Positions 1-9,497 of a stretch of 64,000 bases of DNA are shown one piece after another; within the stretch, counting starts at the first letter, position 1; every line of letters starts with the position of its first letter. The notes under the pieces were generated by a model. That model was not told the DNA's origin, did no database searches, and saw only the letters and a program-made list of their open reading frames with translations. Both the position numbers and the translations under genes were made by a program. Source of the stretch: Uliginosibacterium flavum (GTDB lineage Bacteria > Pseudomonadota > Gammaproteobacteria > Burkholderiales > Rhodocyclaceae); assembly GCF_040566545.1 (NCBI RefSeq), contig NZ_JBEWZI010000019.1:1-64000 (forward strand), given 5' to 3'.

Positions 1-75
1 GCGACTTGCGACTTGCGACTTGCGACTTGCGACTTGCGACTTGCGACTTGCGACTTGCGACTTGCGACTTGCGAC
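1..75. repeat. Heptanucleotide tandem repeat (GCGACTT), about 10.7 copies
   Basis: Ten perfect head-to-tail copies of GCGACTT and a partial eleventh begin at the first base, so the array probably continues upstream. The period of 7 is not a multiple of 3 and no gene overlaps it convincingly. Other 7-bp periodic arrays occur near 17230, 17450, 25426 and 25486. Confidence 0.95.
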
Positions 76-97
76 AGACGCACGGCACAAAAAAACA

Positions 98-137
98 CCC
101 CGGCAAGCTAACTTTCGGGCAGCTTCCGGGGCTTTTT
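98..137 (+). terminator. Rho-independent terminator of an upstream gene
   Basis: CCCCGG-C-AAGCT at 98-109 pairs with AGCTT-CCGGGG at 121-131, and a CTTTTT run follows. An A-run at 89-95 could let it work on the other strand too. It would end transcription entering from the left of the window. Confidence 0.7.
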
Positions 138-487
138 ACGTGCGGGGCACAGTGCCGCCTTAATGTCATTTTCGACCCCCATTCTGGAAACTTGAGGCCC
201 AGAAGCACTTTTTTACGGTTTCAAACACCTCGTAGACCCGCGCCCAGCCTTGTTCTACAGACAATCAAATACGGCCGAAAAAATACTTTTTGCCTGCACT
301 ATCACCTCACCCTAAATAAGCCCGTATTTCTCCCGTTGATTGAACCATGGCAGCGCAGCACATGAGGCAAGGCAAACAAGCTCTAAAGTCTCAAGCCGCT
401 CTGACGTAACAGACACACGAGCACACAGCCCGTGATTGCTTGCAAAAGCAAGCAGAAGTGAGAAACGCACATACAAGGAGCTTTATC
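138..487. other. Leader region of the first flagellin gene
   Basis: I find no convincing gene here. The stretch holds a candidate sigma-28 promoter (312-339), a small perfect hairpin (TGCTTGC at 437-443, AAAA loop, GCAAGCA at 448-454) and the ribosome binding site AAGGAG at about 474-479. Open frames running through it are extensions or shadows of the flagellin gene. Confidence 0.5.
312..339 (+). promoter_or_regulatory. Candidate sigma-28 (FliA) promoter of flagellin gene 1
   Basis: CTAAA at 312-316 is followed by exactly 15 bases and then CCCGTTGA, which matches 5 of 8 positions of GCCGATAA. The family consensus is TAAA-N15-GCCGATAA. It ends 148 bp before the ATG, almost the same distance as the candidate for the second flagellin gene. 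Confidence 0.45.
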
Positions 488-1669
488 ATGGCCATGACCA
501 TCAACACCAACGTCGCGTCGCTGAATGCACAACGCAACCTGACGTCTTCCCAATCTTCACTGTCAACTTCCCTGCAGCGTCTGTCCTCTGGCTTGCGCAT
601 CAACAGCGCGAAAGACGATGCCGCCGGTTTGGCCATTTCCGAACGGATGAGCGCCCAGATCAAGGGTCTGACGGTTGCCTCACGCAATGCCAATGACGGC
701 ATCTCGCTGGCGCAGACCGCAGAAGGCGCACTCTCCACCATCGGTGACAACCTGCAGCGTATTCGTGAATTGTCGGTCCAGTCCGCCAATGCCACGAACT
801 CGCAATCTGATCGCGATGCACTACAGTCCGAAGTAGAGCAATTGACCTCCGAAATCGACCGCGTGGCCAATCAGACCTCCTTCAACGGCACCAAGATCCT
901 GGACGGCAGCTTCACCAGCAAACTGTTCCAGGTCGGCGCCGACGCTGGCCAGACCATCGGCATCAACAACATTGTCGATGCCAACATTGACAAACTCGGA
1001 ACCGCCCAGTTTGCAGCAGCCACAACCAGCACGGCAGCAGTCTCGTCGGGCACGGCCACCGCAACCGGCACCGTCTCTGGCATGAGCATCAACGGCATCA
1101 GCATTGACACTATCGATATCGCTGTAGGCGATACCGGTGCCGACGTTTCAACCGACCTCGCTAACGCCATCAATGCCAAGATGGACCAGACCGGTGTCTA
1201 TGCGTCGCTCGACAGCACCAACAAGCTCACGCTGTCTTCGGTGAAAGCAGGAAAAGATCTGGTCCTTGGCAGTCTTGGCTCTCTCACGGGTGGCACAGGT
1301 ATCGGCCTTGTAACAGGCGGCCTCACAGCAGGAACGGCCGCGTCCCAGACGGCAGTCCATGCAAAAGATGTCGACATCTCGACTTTCACCGGCTCCCAGA
1401 AGGCTCTGGAGATTGTCGATAAGGCACTGACGGCAGTAAATTCGGCCCGCGCTGATCTGGGTGCCGTGCAGAACCGCTTCACCTCAACAATTGCCAATCT
1501 GGCAACATCGTCTGAGAACATCGCGGCAGCCAAGGGACGCATCACCGATGCCGACTTCGCCTCGGAAACAGCGAACCTGACCAAGGCACAGATCCTGCAG
1601 CAAGCAGGCACCGCAATGCTGTCACAAGCCAACTCGCTGCCACAGCAAGTGTTGAGTCTGCTGCAGTAA
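488..1669 (+). CDS. fliC: Flagellin (copy 1)
   Basis: This is the structural subunit of the flagellar filament, exported by the flagellar type III apparatus. The 393-residue product begins MAMTINTNVASLNAQRNL, and residues about 1-165 form the conserved D0/D1 coiled-coil region (LSSGLRINSAKDDAAGLAISERM). Residues about 170-295 are a variable, Ser/Thr/Ala/Gly-rich surface domain. The C-terminus is the conserved D1/D0 arm with QILQQAGTAMLSQAN and ends LPQQVLSLLQ. The ATG at 488 was chosen over an upstream in-frame start because it follows AAGGAG and gives the canonical flagellin N-terminus. It is paralogous to the gene at 8307; both termini and much of D1 are nearly identical. The Ser/Thr-rich surface domain and the neighbouring transferases suggest glycosylation, which is inference. 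Confidence 0.97.
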   Translation: MAMTINTNVASLNAQRNLTSSQSSLSTSLQRLSSGLRINSAKDDAAGLAISERMSAQIKGLTVASRNANDGISLAQTAEGALSTIGDNLQRIRELSVQSANATNSQSDRDALQSEVEQLTSEIDRVANQTSFNGTKILDGSFTSKLFQVGADAGQTIGINNIVDANIDKLGTAQFAAATTSTAAVSSGTATATGTVSGMSINGISIDTIDIAVGDTGADVSTDLANAINAKMDQTGVYASLDSTNKLTLSSVKAGKDLVLGSLGSLTGGTGIGLVTGGLTAGTAASQTAVHAKDVDISTFTGSQKALEIVDKALTAVNSARADLGAVQNRFTSTIANLATSSENIAAAKGRITDADFASETANLTKAQILQQAGTAMLSQANSLPQQVLSLLQ

Positions 1670-1695
1670 GCACTCAGCCAATCGCGCAATACCTC

Positions 1696-1725
1696 AGCCC
1701 GCTATCGCAAGATGGCGGGCTTTTT
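1696..1725 (+). terminator. Terminator after flagellin gene 1
   Basis: An 11-bp stem (AGCCCGC plus TATC, paired with GATG plus GCGGGCT) is closed by a GCAA tetraloop and followed by TTTTT. It lies 27 bp after the flagellin stop and separates that gene from the glycosyltransferase unit. Confidence 0.85.
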
Positions 1726-1900
1726 CACGTCTGATCGCCACAGAGCTGAATTGCCCCCAAAAACGCCCTTTTATCCCGGACCCGAAGCGTTCACTGCGGC
1801 ATATGATGAGAATAAGCTCCCCTTGAACAACGCAGTGTTGCGACGAAATCGACGCGTCTAGAGCCCCTACAAAAATCCGGGACACTCAAAAGGAAACAAA

Positions 1901-2713
1901 ATGATCTGCGGCGTTTCTTATAACGTATTCAACGGCGAAGAGCATCTCCTGCACTCCATAAAACAAATTCGCTCGTGCGTCGACTTTGTTGGTCTCGTTG
2001 CACAGAGAGTCTCCAACCTTGGGAATTTAGCAGATCCATCGTTGGAGTCTATTATCGATACGGCAATCCGATCCGGCCTGGCTGACAAAGTAACCTGGTA
2101 CACACCCGACCTCGCCGCCCCACCGGTAATGAATGAGCTACATAAGCGCAATATCGGACTGAATGACGCCAAGAGCGCGGGAGTCACTCACTTCATGACC
2201 ATGGACTGTGACGAGTACTATGACAGTAAAGAATTCTTAGCGGCGATTGACTTCATCCGCGACTGCCGCATCAAAGCGACATCAGTACGAACTTATCTAC
2301 ACATCCACAGACCAATCTGGCGATCACGACTTCCTGACAACACCTGCTGTTCTTTCCTGTCAGAGATCGACGCCAAGTCGGTAATCACTCTAAATTCGCC
2401 TTACCCCACATTCATAGACGGCACCAGAGGCATCAACGGAAATGGCAGACCATTCCATTTCTTTGATGAGCACATCATTGCCATGAAACACATGAATCTA
2501 GTGCGAAAAAGCATCGACTCAAAGCTATCAAATTCCTCAAACGCCGGCATGATCGATTTCATCAACAATGTCCGTACCATCTACAACCAATGGACCCCAG
2601 GAGAAACCTTGAATTTCCCGGGAAAGCCTCCAATGGAAATAATTGAAGTTCCGGACATATTTAACATTGACGCCATCTTTCAAACCAACGAAAAGGCCGC
2701 CAAAAATCCATGA
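1901..2713 (+). CDS. Putative GT-A type glycosyltransferase, 270 aa
   Basis: The protein looks like a family-2-like glycosyltransferase. It starts MICGVSYNVFNGEEHL, and residues about 103-108 read MDCDEY, which fits the metal/nucleotide-sugar-binding DxD motif of GT-A enzymes. There is no signal peptide or membrane span, so a cytoplasmic role is expected. The ATG follows AAAGGAAAC. The last bases overlap the next gene as ATGA, so the two are probably translated together. With flagellins on both sides, a role in flagellin O-glycosylation is the natural guess, but sugar and target are not shown. The gene is AT-richer than the flagellar genes, which suggests transfer. Confidence 0.6.
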   Translation: MICGVSYNVFNGEEHLLHSIKQIRSCVDFVGLVAQRVSNLGNLADPSLESIIDTAIRSGLADKVTWYTPDLAAPPVMNELHKRNIGLNDAKSAGVTHFMTMDCDEYYDSKEFLAAIDFIRDCRIKATSVRTYLHIHRPIWRSRLPDNTCCSFLSEIDAKSVITLNSPYPTFIDGTRGINGNGRPFHFFDEHIIAMKHMNLVRKSIDSKLSNSSNAGMIDFINNVRTIYNQWTPGETLNFPGKPPMEIIEVPDIFNIDAIFQTNEKAAKNP

Positions 2714-5700
2714 CCAAGAAAACAGTAATCCTGACAAACCACAGCCTCAGATACTATGCCGGCTCTGAGCTAACAACGTTTGAATTAGCCAGGGAGTTTC
2801 TTCGCCGAGACTGGGATGTGTATGTTGCTTGCTTTGAGCTCAGCCCCGCCATAAAAGATCTATTTAAGCCACTAGAGATTAGCTGGATAAACCTTGGCGA
2901 AGAACAATTCCCTCTGACTGACCGTAAGGTCGATCTAGTCTGGGGGCATCACTTCACCACTTTCGACAGATTATTTGCATACCACAGAATTAAATCTGAA
3001 AAATCAGTTTTTGTATCTTTGTCGCCTTTTGAACCACTCGAAAGCCCGCCGATATACGCCAAAAATCTTAGCGCCATCGGCGCAAACTCCATCGAAAACT
3101 TCAACGCCTTGACCCAACAAGGCTTCCCTTCTGAGCGCATATTCCTGTTCGAGAACAGCGTCAGCGAAGACTACTTCTCGTTGCAGCCCAGCAAAAAACC
3201 CTACTCCCCATGCAGCATAGCCGTAATTTCAAATCACGTACCCAATGAAATCCGAGAAATAAAAGGCAACAACAAACAGATCTCCATAGATTTTTATGGA
3301 TTTGAGTACCAAAGCGTTCTGATCACCAAGGAAATCCTCTCCCAATACGACCTTGTTATAACTATTGGCCGGACAGTACAGCAGTGCTTTGCGCTAGGAA
3401 TACCTGTTTACTGCTATGACAGGTTTGGCGGGCCTGGCTACATAGACATCTACAATTTTGAAAAAGCTGCGGCCTACAACTTCTCAGGGCGCTGCTGCCG
3501 AACAAAACTAGGGCACGTAGAATTAATCAAACACCTGCTATCAGGCTACCCTGATGCGGTAAAAAATCTTTCTATACTTAGAGAAATATCAATAAAAAGA
3601 TTCTGCATATCAGACAACCTCAGCAACGCACTTAACTTCATTGCACCTTACAGCACAAATGAATTGCCGCTCGAAATATCATCAACCATAGCGAGGCAGT
3701 CTCTTTACCACGCCAAGCGAGAAAACACCCAAGCTGCCGCAAACGACCCAGCGAGGTCTAAATTCGAAGAGTCCACGCGCAACGTTTTCAAAACAGAAGA
3801 GCAAATAAAGAGTCAAACAGACAACAAGCAGCTCCAAGAATACGAAAATTACTCGACGAAAAAGTCATCATCAGCCAGAGCCATCGCTTTCTACCTGCCG
3901 CAGTTTCATCGAATCCCGGAGAACGACCAGTGGTGGGGAGACGGCTTCACCGAATGGGACAACGTGCGCCAAGGCAAGCCCTTGTTCGATGGGCATTATC
4001 AACCGCACATCCCAAGCGAGCTTGATTACTACAACCTTGACGATATCTCGGTACTCTCCAATCAGGCAAAACTAGCGCGCGAGTACGGCCTGGAGGGGTT
4101 TTGCTTTTATTACTATTGGTTCGACGGCAAGCGCCTGTTGGAAAAGCCCATTGATCAAATGCTGGCGCATCCTGAGATAGATCTACCATTCTGCCTTTGC
4201 TGGGCCAACGAAAACTGGACCCGTCGCTGGGACGGCGGTGAGCGAGAAATTCTCATCGAGCAAAGCTATTCCACAGACCTCAACGCCCGCTTCGCAGAAG
4301 ACCTGCTGCCTTATTTCAGGGATAGCCGCTACATCCGCATCAATGGCAGGCCCGTGTTGCTGATCTACCGCACCGACATCATTCCGAGTCTTAAAAATAC
4401 CATCGCCAGCTGGCGCCAGACCTGGCGTGATCACGGCATTGGCGAGGTCTATCTGGTTTGCGTGGAAAGCTTTACCGTCAGCCCGCCAGAAGCCAACGGC
4501 TTCGATGCCAGCTGCGAATTCCTGCCGCACCAGGTCGACTTTTCATCACTCCCCCCCTTTCCCTATCCACAGCAGCTGGCTGATCGCAGCGCCCGAATTG
4601 GCAGCTACGAAAAACTGGTGAAACAGCTGTGTGCTCGCCCGGCACCTCCCTACAAACGCTTCCGTGGCGTGGTGCCGGCTTGGGACAACAGCGCCCGCCG
4701 GCGCAAGGGCGGCGCCACCTTGTTTACGGGCTCTTCACCTGAACTCTACGAACAATGGCTGGCACATGCGATACGCCAGACCCGCATCAACTTTGAAGGT
4801 GAAGAGCAATTGCTCTTCATCAATGCCTGGAATGAATGGGGCGAAGGCTGCCATCTGGAACCCGACCAACGCTACGGACGGGCCTATCTCGAAGCCACGC
4901 AACGCGCACTGAGCGCACCCGTCGACGTAGATCTGCATTACGAACGCAAGCTCAAACCCTACCTTGACTGGATCGCCAGCACCGCAGAGCGCTTCCCGCG
5001 CGCCCTGCCCGAGCATTCCCTGAACAGCCTTGTTTTCGTCATCGACGCCACCACGAGCAGCGCCGGACTGGCAGACACCCTGGCAAGCCTTGACGCCTGC
5101 TGCACTGCCGGTGCCCGCCGGGTGCTTGTGGCCACACAGCCGCAGGGCGCAGAGCAGGCGGAATTCATCCAGAGTGATTCAGTGAGCGCCAGCTTGCTAA
5201 GTCGGATCAGTGAAATAGCTGGGGCCTGGCTATGCATCCTGAGCCCGGGCGACAAGATCAATCCGGCCGCCTTCCACGCACTCGCGGCGGCACTTCGCGA
5301 AAACTCGGTGCCCGGGCTGATCTACACCGACCACGATCTGCTGGATGAGCAGCGGCGCCGCCACAGCCCCAATCTCAAGCCCGACCCAGACCCGGACCTG
5401 CTCTACGCTGCCGACTACATCGGGCGCGCCGTGCTGATGCACTCAGCATTGCTGGCAAGCCCCGGCGTCACGGCAGATATGCTCTGGCCGGAAATCCTCC
5501 TCACCTGCAGCCTGGAAGCTACGCGTGACAGCAAGGCCCGCTGGCAACACGTTGCGGAAATCGCCTTCCACCTCGCGGACATCCGCCCCCCCAGCTTACC
5601 CGTCGCCCAGCGTGCCGCAATACTGGCCGCGCACTTCTCTCGCCACGGCATACACGCCGAGATACAGCAGGGGCTGGCGCCGGAAAGCCTGCGCATCAGC

Positions 5701-7578
5701 TATCAGCACGCCGAACGCCCGCTGGTATCCATCATCATTCCCACCCGCAACCAGCTCGGGCTACTGCGACGCTGCATCGAAAGTTGCACCGAAAAGACCA
5801 GCTATCCCCACTATGAGTTGCTGATCGTCGACAACAACAGTGACGACCCAGAGACCCTCGTCTATCTGCAGCAACTGATCGATCTCGGCCTGGATCAGCT
5901 GCAGATATTCTCCTACCCCCACCCCTTCAATTTTGCCGCCATGAACAACCTCGCGGCCAAGGAAGCGCGGGGAGAATACCTAGTACTGCTTAACAACGAC
6001 ACCGCCATCATTAAGAGCGACTGGCTGGAGGCGCTTCTCAATCACGCCCAGCGCCCTGAAGTCGGTGCTGTGGGCGCAAAACTGCTCTACCCGGACGGAA
6101 ATATCCAGCACGCAGGCATAATCCTCGGCTTGCGAGGCCCCGCTGAGCACCCCTTTATCGGTAGCCCGATGCAGGCCGAAGGCTACAACCAGCGCCTGCT
6201 GCTGGACCAGCGCTACAGCGCCGTCACCGCCGCCTGCATGATGGTGCGGAAATCCGTGTATCTCGAAGTTGGCGGCATGGATGAGCGAGCCTTCGCCGTC
6301 TCGTACAACGACGTGGATCTTTGCCTGAAGATCGGTAGCGCCGGCCACGCCGTGGTATGGACACCACACGCGCTCGTCATGCACGTCGGCAGCGTCAGCC
6401 AGAAAGCCGAAGACCCGGCCAAAGACGCCGCCAAGCGCGAGCGCTTCAACAAAGAAAAAGCCGCGATGTATGAGCGCTGGTTGCCACAGCTCACCCGCGA
6501 CCCGGCCTACAACCCCGGCCTCAGCCTCAACGGCAAGGGCTTCGAACTGGAGGCAAACCCGCTATTCCAAAGAAATCCCGGCAGCCCGAAACTCTACGCC
6601 CTGTGCGGCGACCAACAGGGCTCTGGCTTCTACCGCATCATCGCCCCTTGTGACCAGCTTGTCAGTGCAGGGCTCGCCACCGGCGCAAGCTCCCGCATCT
6701 ATCTGCCCCCCCCGTGCGTTGCCAAAGCCGCGCCGGATGTCATGATCTTCCAGCGCCAGATCACCGACGAGCAGATCAATAGCATGCAGCAATACCGCAA
6801 GCTCATTCCGGCGAAAATGATCTTCGAACTGGACGATTACCTCCCCAACCTGCCGCTATCCAGCATTCATCGCAAGGACATGCCGCCCGACATCCTTCGC
6901 AACCTGCGCCGCGCCATGGCGCTGTGCGACCGTGTCGTCGTCTCCACAGAGCCGCTCAAGGCAGCGATGCACAACTTCCATCCGGAAATCGTCGTACTAC
7001 CCAACTATCTACCTCCAGCGCAATGGGGCGGTCTACCCTCTCGCGGGCCTCACACCCCTGCGCGCAAGCCCCGCGTGGGTTGGGCCGGCGGCGCGGGCCA
7101 CACCGGAGATCTGCGCTTGATCCGCGAAGTCGTGCAGGCACTGCAGGACAAGGTTGAATGGGTGTTCTTCGGCATGATTCCCGAAGGCGTCCACCCTGAT
7201 TCGGTTGAATGTCATATTAGCGTAAGCCTGCGGGATTACCCGACCAGCCTCGCAGTGCTGGATCTGGACCTCGCACTTGCCCCCCTGGAGGACAACCGCT
7301 TCAATGCCTGCAAGAGCAATCTCCGGCTGCTCGAATACGGCATTTGTGGCTACCCGGTCATTGCATCCGACGCCCCACCCTATCGCTGCGGATTGCCTGT
7401 CACACTGGTCAAAAATCGCTTCAAAGACTGGGTGGAGGCAATTGAAGCCAAAATAGCCGATCCCGATGCTCTCAGACAGGAAGGCCTCACATTGCAGACA
7501 GTCGTGCGCGAAACCTGGATGCTAAAGGGCGAGAACCTCGCCCGCTGGCAAGCGGGATGGCTACTCGGCGCCACCTGA
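2710..7578 (+). CDS. Giant multidomain glycosyltransferase with WbsX/GH99-like domain
   Basis: This 1622-residue protein joins at least four modules. Residues 1 to about 320 look like a GT-B type transferase with degenerate motifs, followed by a polar linker (about 330-385). Residues about 389-760 are a WbsX/glycoside hydrolase 99-like domain (AFYLPQFHRIPEND, WANENWTRRWDG, NAWNEWGEGCHLEP). Residues about 770-980 resemble an incomplete GT2 fold. Residues about 1004-1260 are a clear GT2 domain (VSIIIPTRNQ, LLNNDTAI). The C-terminal 320 residues are GT1/GT4-like and open with GDQQGSGFYRI. Such fusions occur in O-antigen and flagellin-glycan loci. Its position between two flagellins suggests filament glycosylation, an inference. 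Base composition changes near 3860: the first ~1150 bp are AT-rich and the rest resembles the chromosome. Confidence 0.85.
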   Translation: MTKKTVILTNHSLRYYAGSELTTFELAREFLRRDWDVYVACFELSPAIKDLFKPLEISWINLGEEQFPLTDRKVDLVWGHHFTTFDRLFAYHRIKSEKSVFVSLSPFEPLESPPIYAKNLSAIGANSIENFNALTQQGFPSERIFLFENSVSEDYFSLQPSKKPYSPCSIAVISNHVPNEIREIKGNNKQISIDFYGFEYQSVLITKEILSQYDLVITIGRTVQQCFALGIPVYCYDRFGGPGYIDIYNFEKAAAYNFSGRCCRTKLGHVELIKHLLSGYPDAVKNLSILREISIKRFCISDNLSNALNFIAPYSTNELPLEISSTIARQSLYHAKRENTQAAANDPARSKFEESTRNVFKTEEQIKSQTDNKQLQEYENYSTKKSSSARAIAFYLPQFHRIPENDQWWGDGFTEWDNVRQGKPLFDGHYQPHIPSELDYYNLDDISVLSNQAKLAREYGLEGFCFYYYWFDGKRLLEKPIDQMLAHPEIDLPFCLCWANENWTRRWDGGEREILIEQSYSTDLNARFAEDLLPYFRDSRYIRINGRPVLLIYRTDIIPSLKNTIASWRQTWRDHGIGEVYLVCVESFTVSPPEANGFDASCEFLPHQVDFSSLPPFPYPQQLADRSARIGSYEKLVKQLCARPAPPYKRFRGVVPAWDNSARRRKGGATLFTGSSPELYEQWLAHAIRQTRINFEGEEQLLFINAWNEWGEGCHLEPDQRYGRAYLEATQRALSAPVDVDLHYERKLKPYLDWIASTAERFPRALPEHSLNSLVFVIDATTSSAGLADTLASLDACCTAGARRVLVATQPQGAEQAEFIQSDSVSASLLSRISEIAGAWLCILSPGDKINPAAFHALAAALRENSVPGLIYTDHDLLDEQRRRHSPNLKPDPDPDLLYAADYIGRAVLMHSALLASPGVTADMLWPEILLTCSLEATRDSKARWQHVAEIAFHLADIRPPSLPVAQRAAILAAHFSRHGIHAEIQQGLAPESLRISYQHAERPLVSIIIPTRNQLGLLRRCIESCTEKTSYPHYELLIVDNNSDDPETLVYLQQLIDLGLDQLQIFSYPHPFNFAAMNNLAAKEARGEYLVLLNNDTAIIKSDWLEALLNHAQRPEVGAVGAKLLYPDGNIQHAGIILGLRGPAEHPFIGSPMQAEGYNQRLLLDQRYSAVTAACMMVRKSVYLEVGGMDERAFAVSYNDVDLCLKIGSAGHAVVWTPHALVMHVGSVSQKAEDPAKDAAKRERFNKEKAAMYERWLPQLTRDPAYNPGLSLNGKGFELEANPLFQRNPGSPKLYALCGDQQGSGFYRIIAPCDQLVSAGLATGASSRIYLPPPCVAKAAPDVMIFQRQITDEQINSMQQYRKLIPAKMIFELDDYLPNLPLSSIHRKDMPPDILRNLRRAMALCDRVVVSTEPLKAAMHNFHPEIVVLPNYLPPAQWGGLPSRGPHTPARKPRVGWAGGAGHTGDLRLIREVVQALQDKVEWVFFGMIPEGVHPDSVECHISVSLRDYPTSLAVLDLDLALAPLEDNRFNACKSNLRLLEYGICGYPVIASDAPPYRCGLPVTLVKNRFKDWVEAIEAKIADPDALRQEGLTLQTVVRETWMLKGENLARWQAGWLLGAT

Positions 7579-8306
7579 AAAATCATCCGCCTGGGCGTGG
7601 CTGCATAAACCAGCCCAGAGCGACTCCCCTGATTCCGGATGGACTGATGCCACACGCACGGCCTGAGCTGTGCCGAGTGAAGTAAATTGGTCCTGCCCGC
7701 CGATCAAAATATCGCGCTTTCGCCCAATCACCGGGCAAGTCGAAGCAACAAAGCTTCGTTCCCGGTGTCGGTGCTGCCCTGCCTTTTCATACCCATAAAT
7801 CCGCAGTTGCGGTGCGCCGCGTTGGCGCAAGGATTCGTTATAGATCGGCCTGCGAGTGGCAGTGAGATTACCCATGCTGCAAGTTCATCAGCCGCAGCCC
7901 ACCGAGCCGTTACGCAGCAACTTGTGCAACAAGGCCAGCCTCGCTCCTCACCTATGGATCAAGCGCTCGTTCGCGCGGTGGGTGGATCACCCAAACAGAT
8001 GCTTCTAACTCTCTGTCTCTGTTCAGCCCTTCAGAAACGGCAGTTATTGCCGGCATATCGCAGCGATGCGGCAAGCAACGGCAATTTTTTCGTAGAACCC
8101 CTCCCGCTTCAAGCCCGACGAGCTTTACCTTAAATCCTCTGAAAGGCTTGCCAGATATGGTTCTTGATGAAGTGGCACACCCCATGCATAGGAGAAGCCA
8201 AGTCGATCTACCTGAGAGATGGTGGACACGAACCGACCGCAATGCTCAGTGCCTTGGGTCAGAGACTTCGGCTCAATCATCAAATCGTCTAGTGGAGAAC
8301 TGAATC
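7579..8306. other. 728-bp gap before flagellin gene 2, no confident gene
   Basis: No open frame here is convincing. A minus-strand frame covering about 7570-7875 contains RRPIYNESLRQRG, weakly reminiscent of the N-terminus of IS5-family transposases, but it soon loses any resemblance and could be a decayed remnant or chance. The right end holds the candidate sigma-28 promoter at 8131-8157 and the flagellin leader. No terminator hairpin with a T-run follows the glycosyltransferase stop. Confidence 0.4.
8131..8157 (+). promoter_or_regulatory. Candidate sigma-28 promoter of flagellin gene 2
   Basis: TAAA at 8131-8134 is followed by exactly 15 bases and then GCCAGATA, which keeps the GCC core of the GCCGATAA consensus. 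It ends 149 bp before the flagellin ATG, mirroring the first flagellin gene. Confidence 0.4.
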
Positions 8307-9497
8307 ATGGCCATGACCATCAACACCAATGTGGCGTCGCTCAACGCCCAGCGGAATCTGACTACGTCGCAGAGTTCGCTTGCAACCTCGCTACAGCGCC
8401 TGTCATCAGGTTTGCGCATCAACTCTGCCAGAGACGATGCTGCCGGCTTGGCAATTTCGGAACGCATGAGCACCCAGATTCGTGGTCTGACCCAAGCATC
8501 GCGCAATGCCAATGATGGCATCTCGCTGGCGCAGACTGCAGAAGGCGCAATGGCAGAAATTGGCAACAATCTGCAGCGCATCCGCGAACTTTCAGTCCAG
8601 TCCGCCAACGCAACGAACTCCGACTCGGATCGCGTTGCGTTGAACCAGGAAGTCCAGCTGCTGGTCGCCGAAATTGATCGAGTGGCAAACCAGACGGCAT
8701 TTAACGGTACCAAGATCCTGGATGGCAGCTTCACCAGCAAACTGTTCCAGGTCGGCGCCGACGCGGGCCAAACCATCGGCATCAACAGCATCGTCGATGC
8801 AAACGTGGATACGCTCGGCATAGCTCAGTTCGCCGCAGCATCAGCGACCACCGCCGCGCTTGTAACTTCAGGCGGCACAGCCACAGCTGCCGGCTCGTTC
8901 GGTGGTACGGTCATCAACGGCGTAACGATCGACACGGTAAATATCGCCATTGGTGACAGCAGCAGCGAAGTCTCGGCCAATATTACCAATGCCATCAACG
9001 CCAGGATGGATCAGACCGGCGTATTTGCCGAGGTTAACAGCACAACCGGTGTCCTCACCCTGAACTCACTGAAGGCCGGGCAGGATCTGACTTTCACCGC
9101 CGGCACGCAAACGGCCGGCACTGGTGTCACAGCCGCACTGACAGGCATTGCGGCAGGTACCGCAGCCTCCCAGACTGCAGTTCATGTCGAGGATGTGGAT
9201 ATTACGACCTTCATCGGCAGCCAGCGCGCCCTGGAAATCGTGGATAAGGCCCTCACAGAGGTAAATTCCTCACGGGCCGAAATGGGCGCCATCCAGAACC
9301 GTTTCACTTCAACCATCACGAACCTGCAGACTGCCACGGAAAACCTATCATCATCTCGCGGCCGAATCCTGGATGCAGATTTCGCGGCTGAAACCGCCAA
9401 TTTGAGTCGTACCCAGATCCTGCAACAGGCGGGCACGGCGATGCTGGCCCAGGCCAACGCACTGCCACAGCAGGTCTTGCAACTGCTGCAGGGTTAA
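8307..9497 (+). CDS. fliC: Flagellin (copy 2)
   Basis: This is a second filament subunit of 396 residues, with the same N-terminus (MAMTINTNVASLNAQRNL) and C-terminal arm (QILQQAGTAMLAQANALPQQVLQLLQ) as copy 1. Differences concentrate in residues about 170-300, the exposed central domain. A stretch coding ILDGSFTSKLFQVGADAGQT is almost identical in DNA between the copies, a sign of recent duplication or gene conversion. GGAGA lies about 8 bp before the ATG. The gene has its own promoter candidate and terminator, so the two flagellins are probably separate transcripts and may build a mixed filament. Confidence 0.97.
   Translation: MAMTINTNVASLNAQRNLTTSQSSLATSLQRLSSGLRINSARDDAAGLAISERMSTQIRGLTQASRNANDGISLAQTAEGAMAEIGNNLQRIRELSVQSANATNSDSDRVALNQEVQLLVAEIDRVANQTAFNGTKILDGSFTSKLFQVGADAGQTIGINSIVDANVDTLGIAQFAAASATTAALVTSGGTATAAGSFGGTVINGVTIDTVNIAIGDSSSEVSANITNAINARMDQTGVFAEVNSTTGVLTLNSLKAGQDLTFTAGTQTAGTGVTAALTGIAAGTAASQTAVHVEDVDITTFIGSQRALEIVDKALTEVNSSRAEMGAIQNRFTSTITNLQTATENLSSSRGRILDADFAAETANLSRTQILQQAGTAMLAQANALPQQVLQLLQG

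Noticed and set aside
6..365. 119-residue open frame through the GCGACTT array
   Set aside because: Its first part is just the translated heptamer repeat, it starts at TTG without a ribosome site, and it runs across the terminator at 98-137.
7687..8133. 148-residue + strand frame before flagellin gene 2
   Set aside because: TTG start, no ribosome site, no family resemblance, and biased composition. Treated as non-coding.
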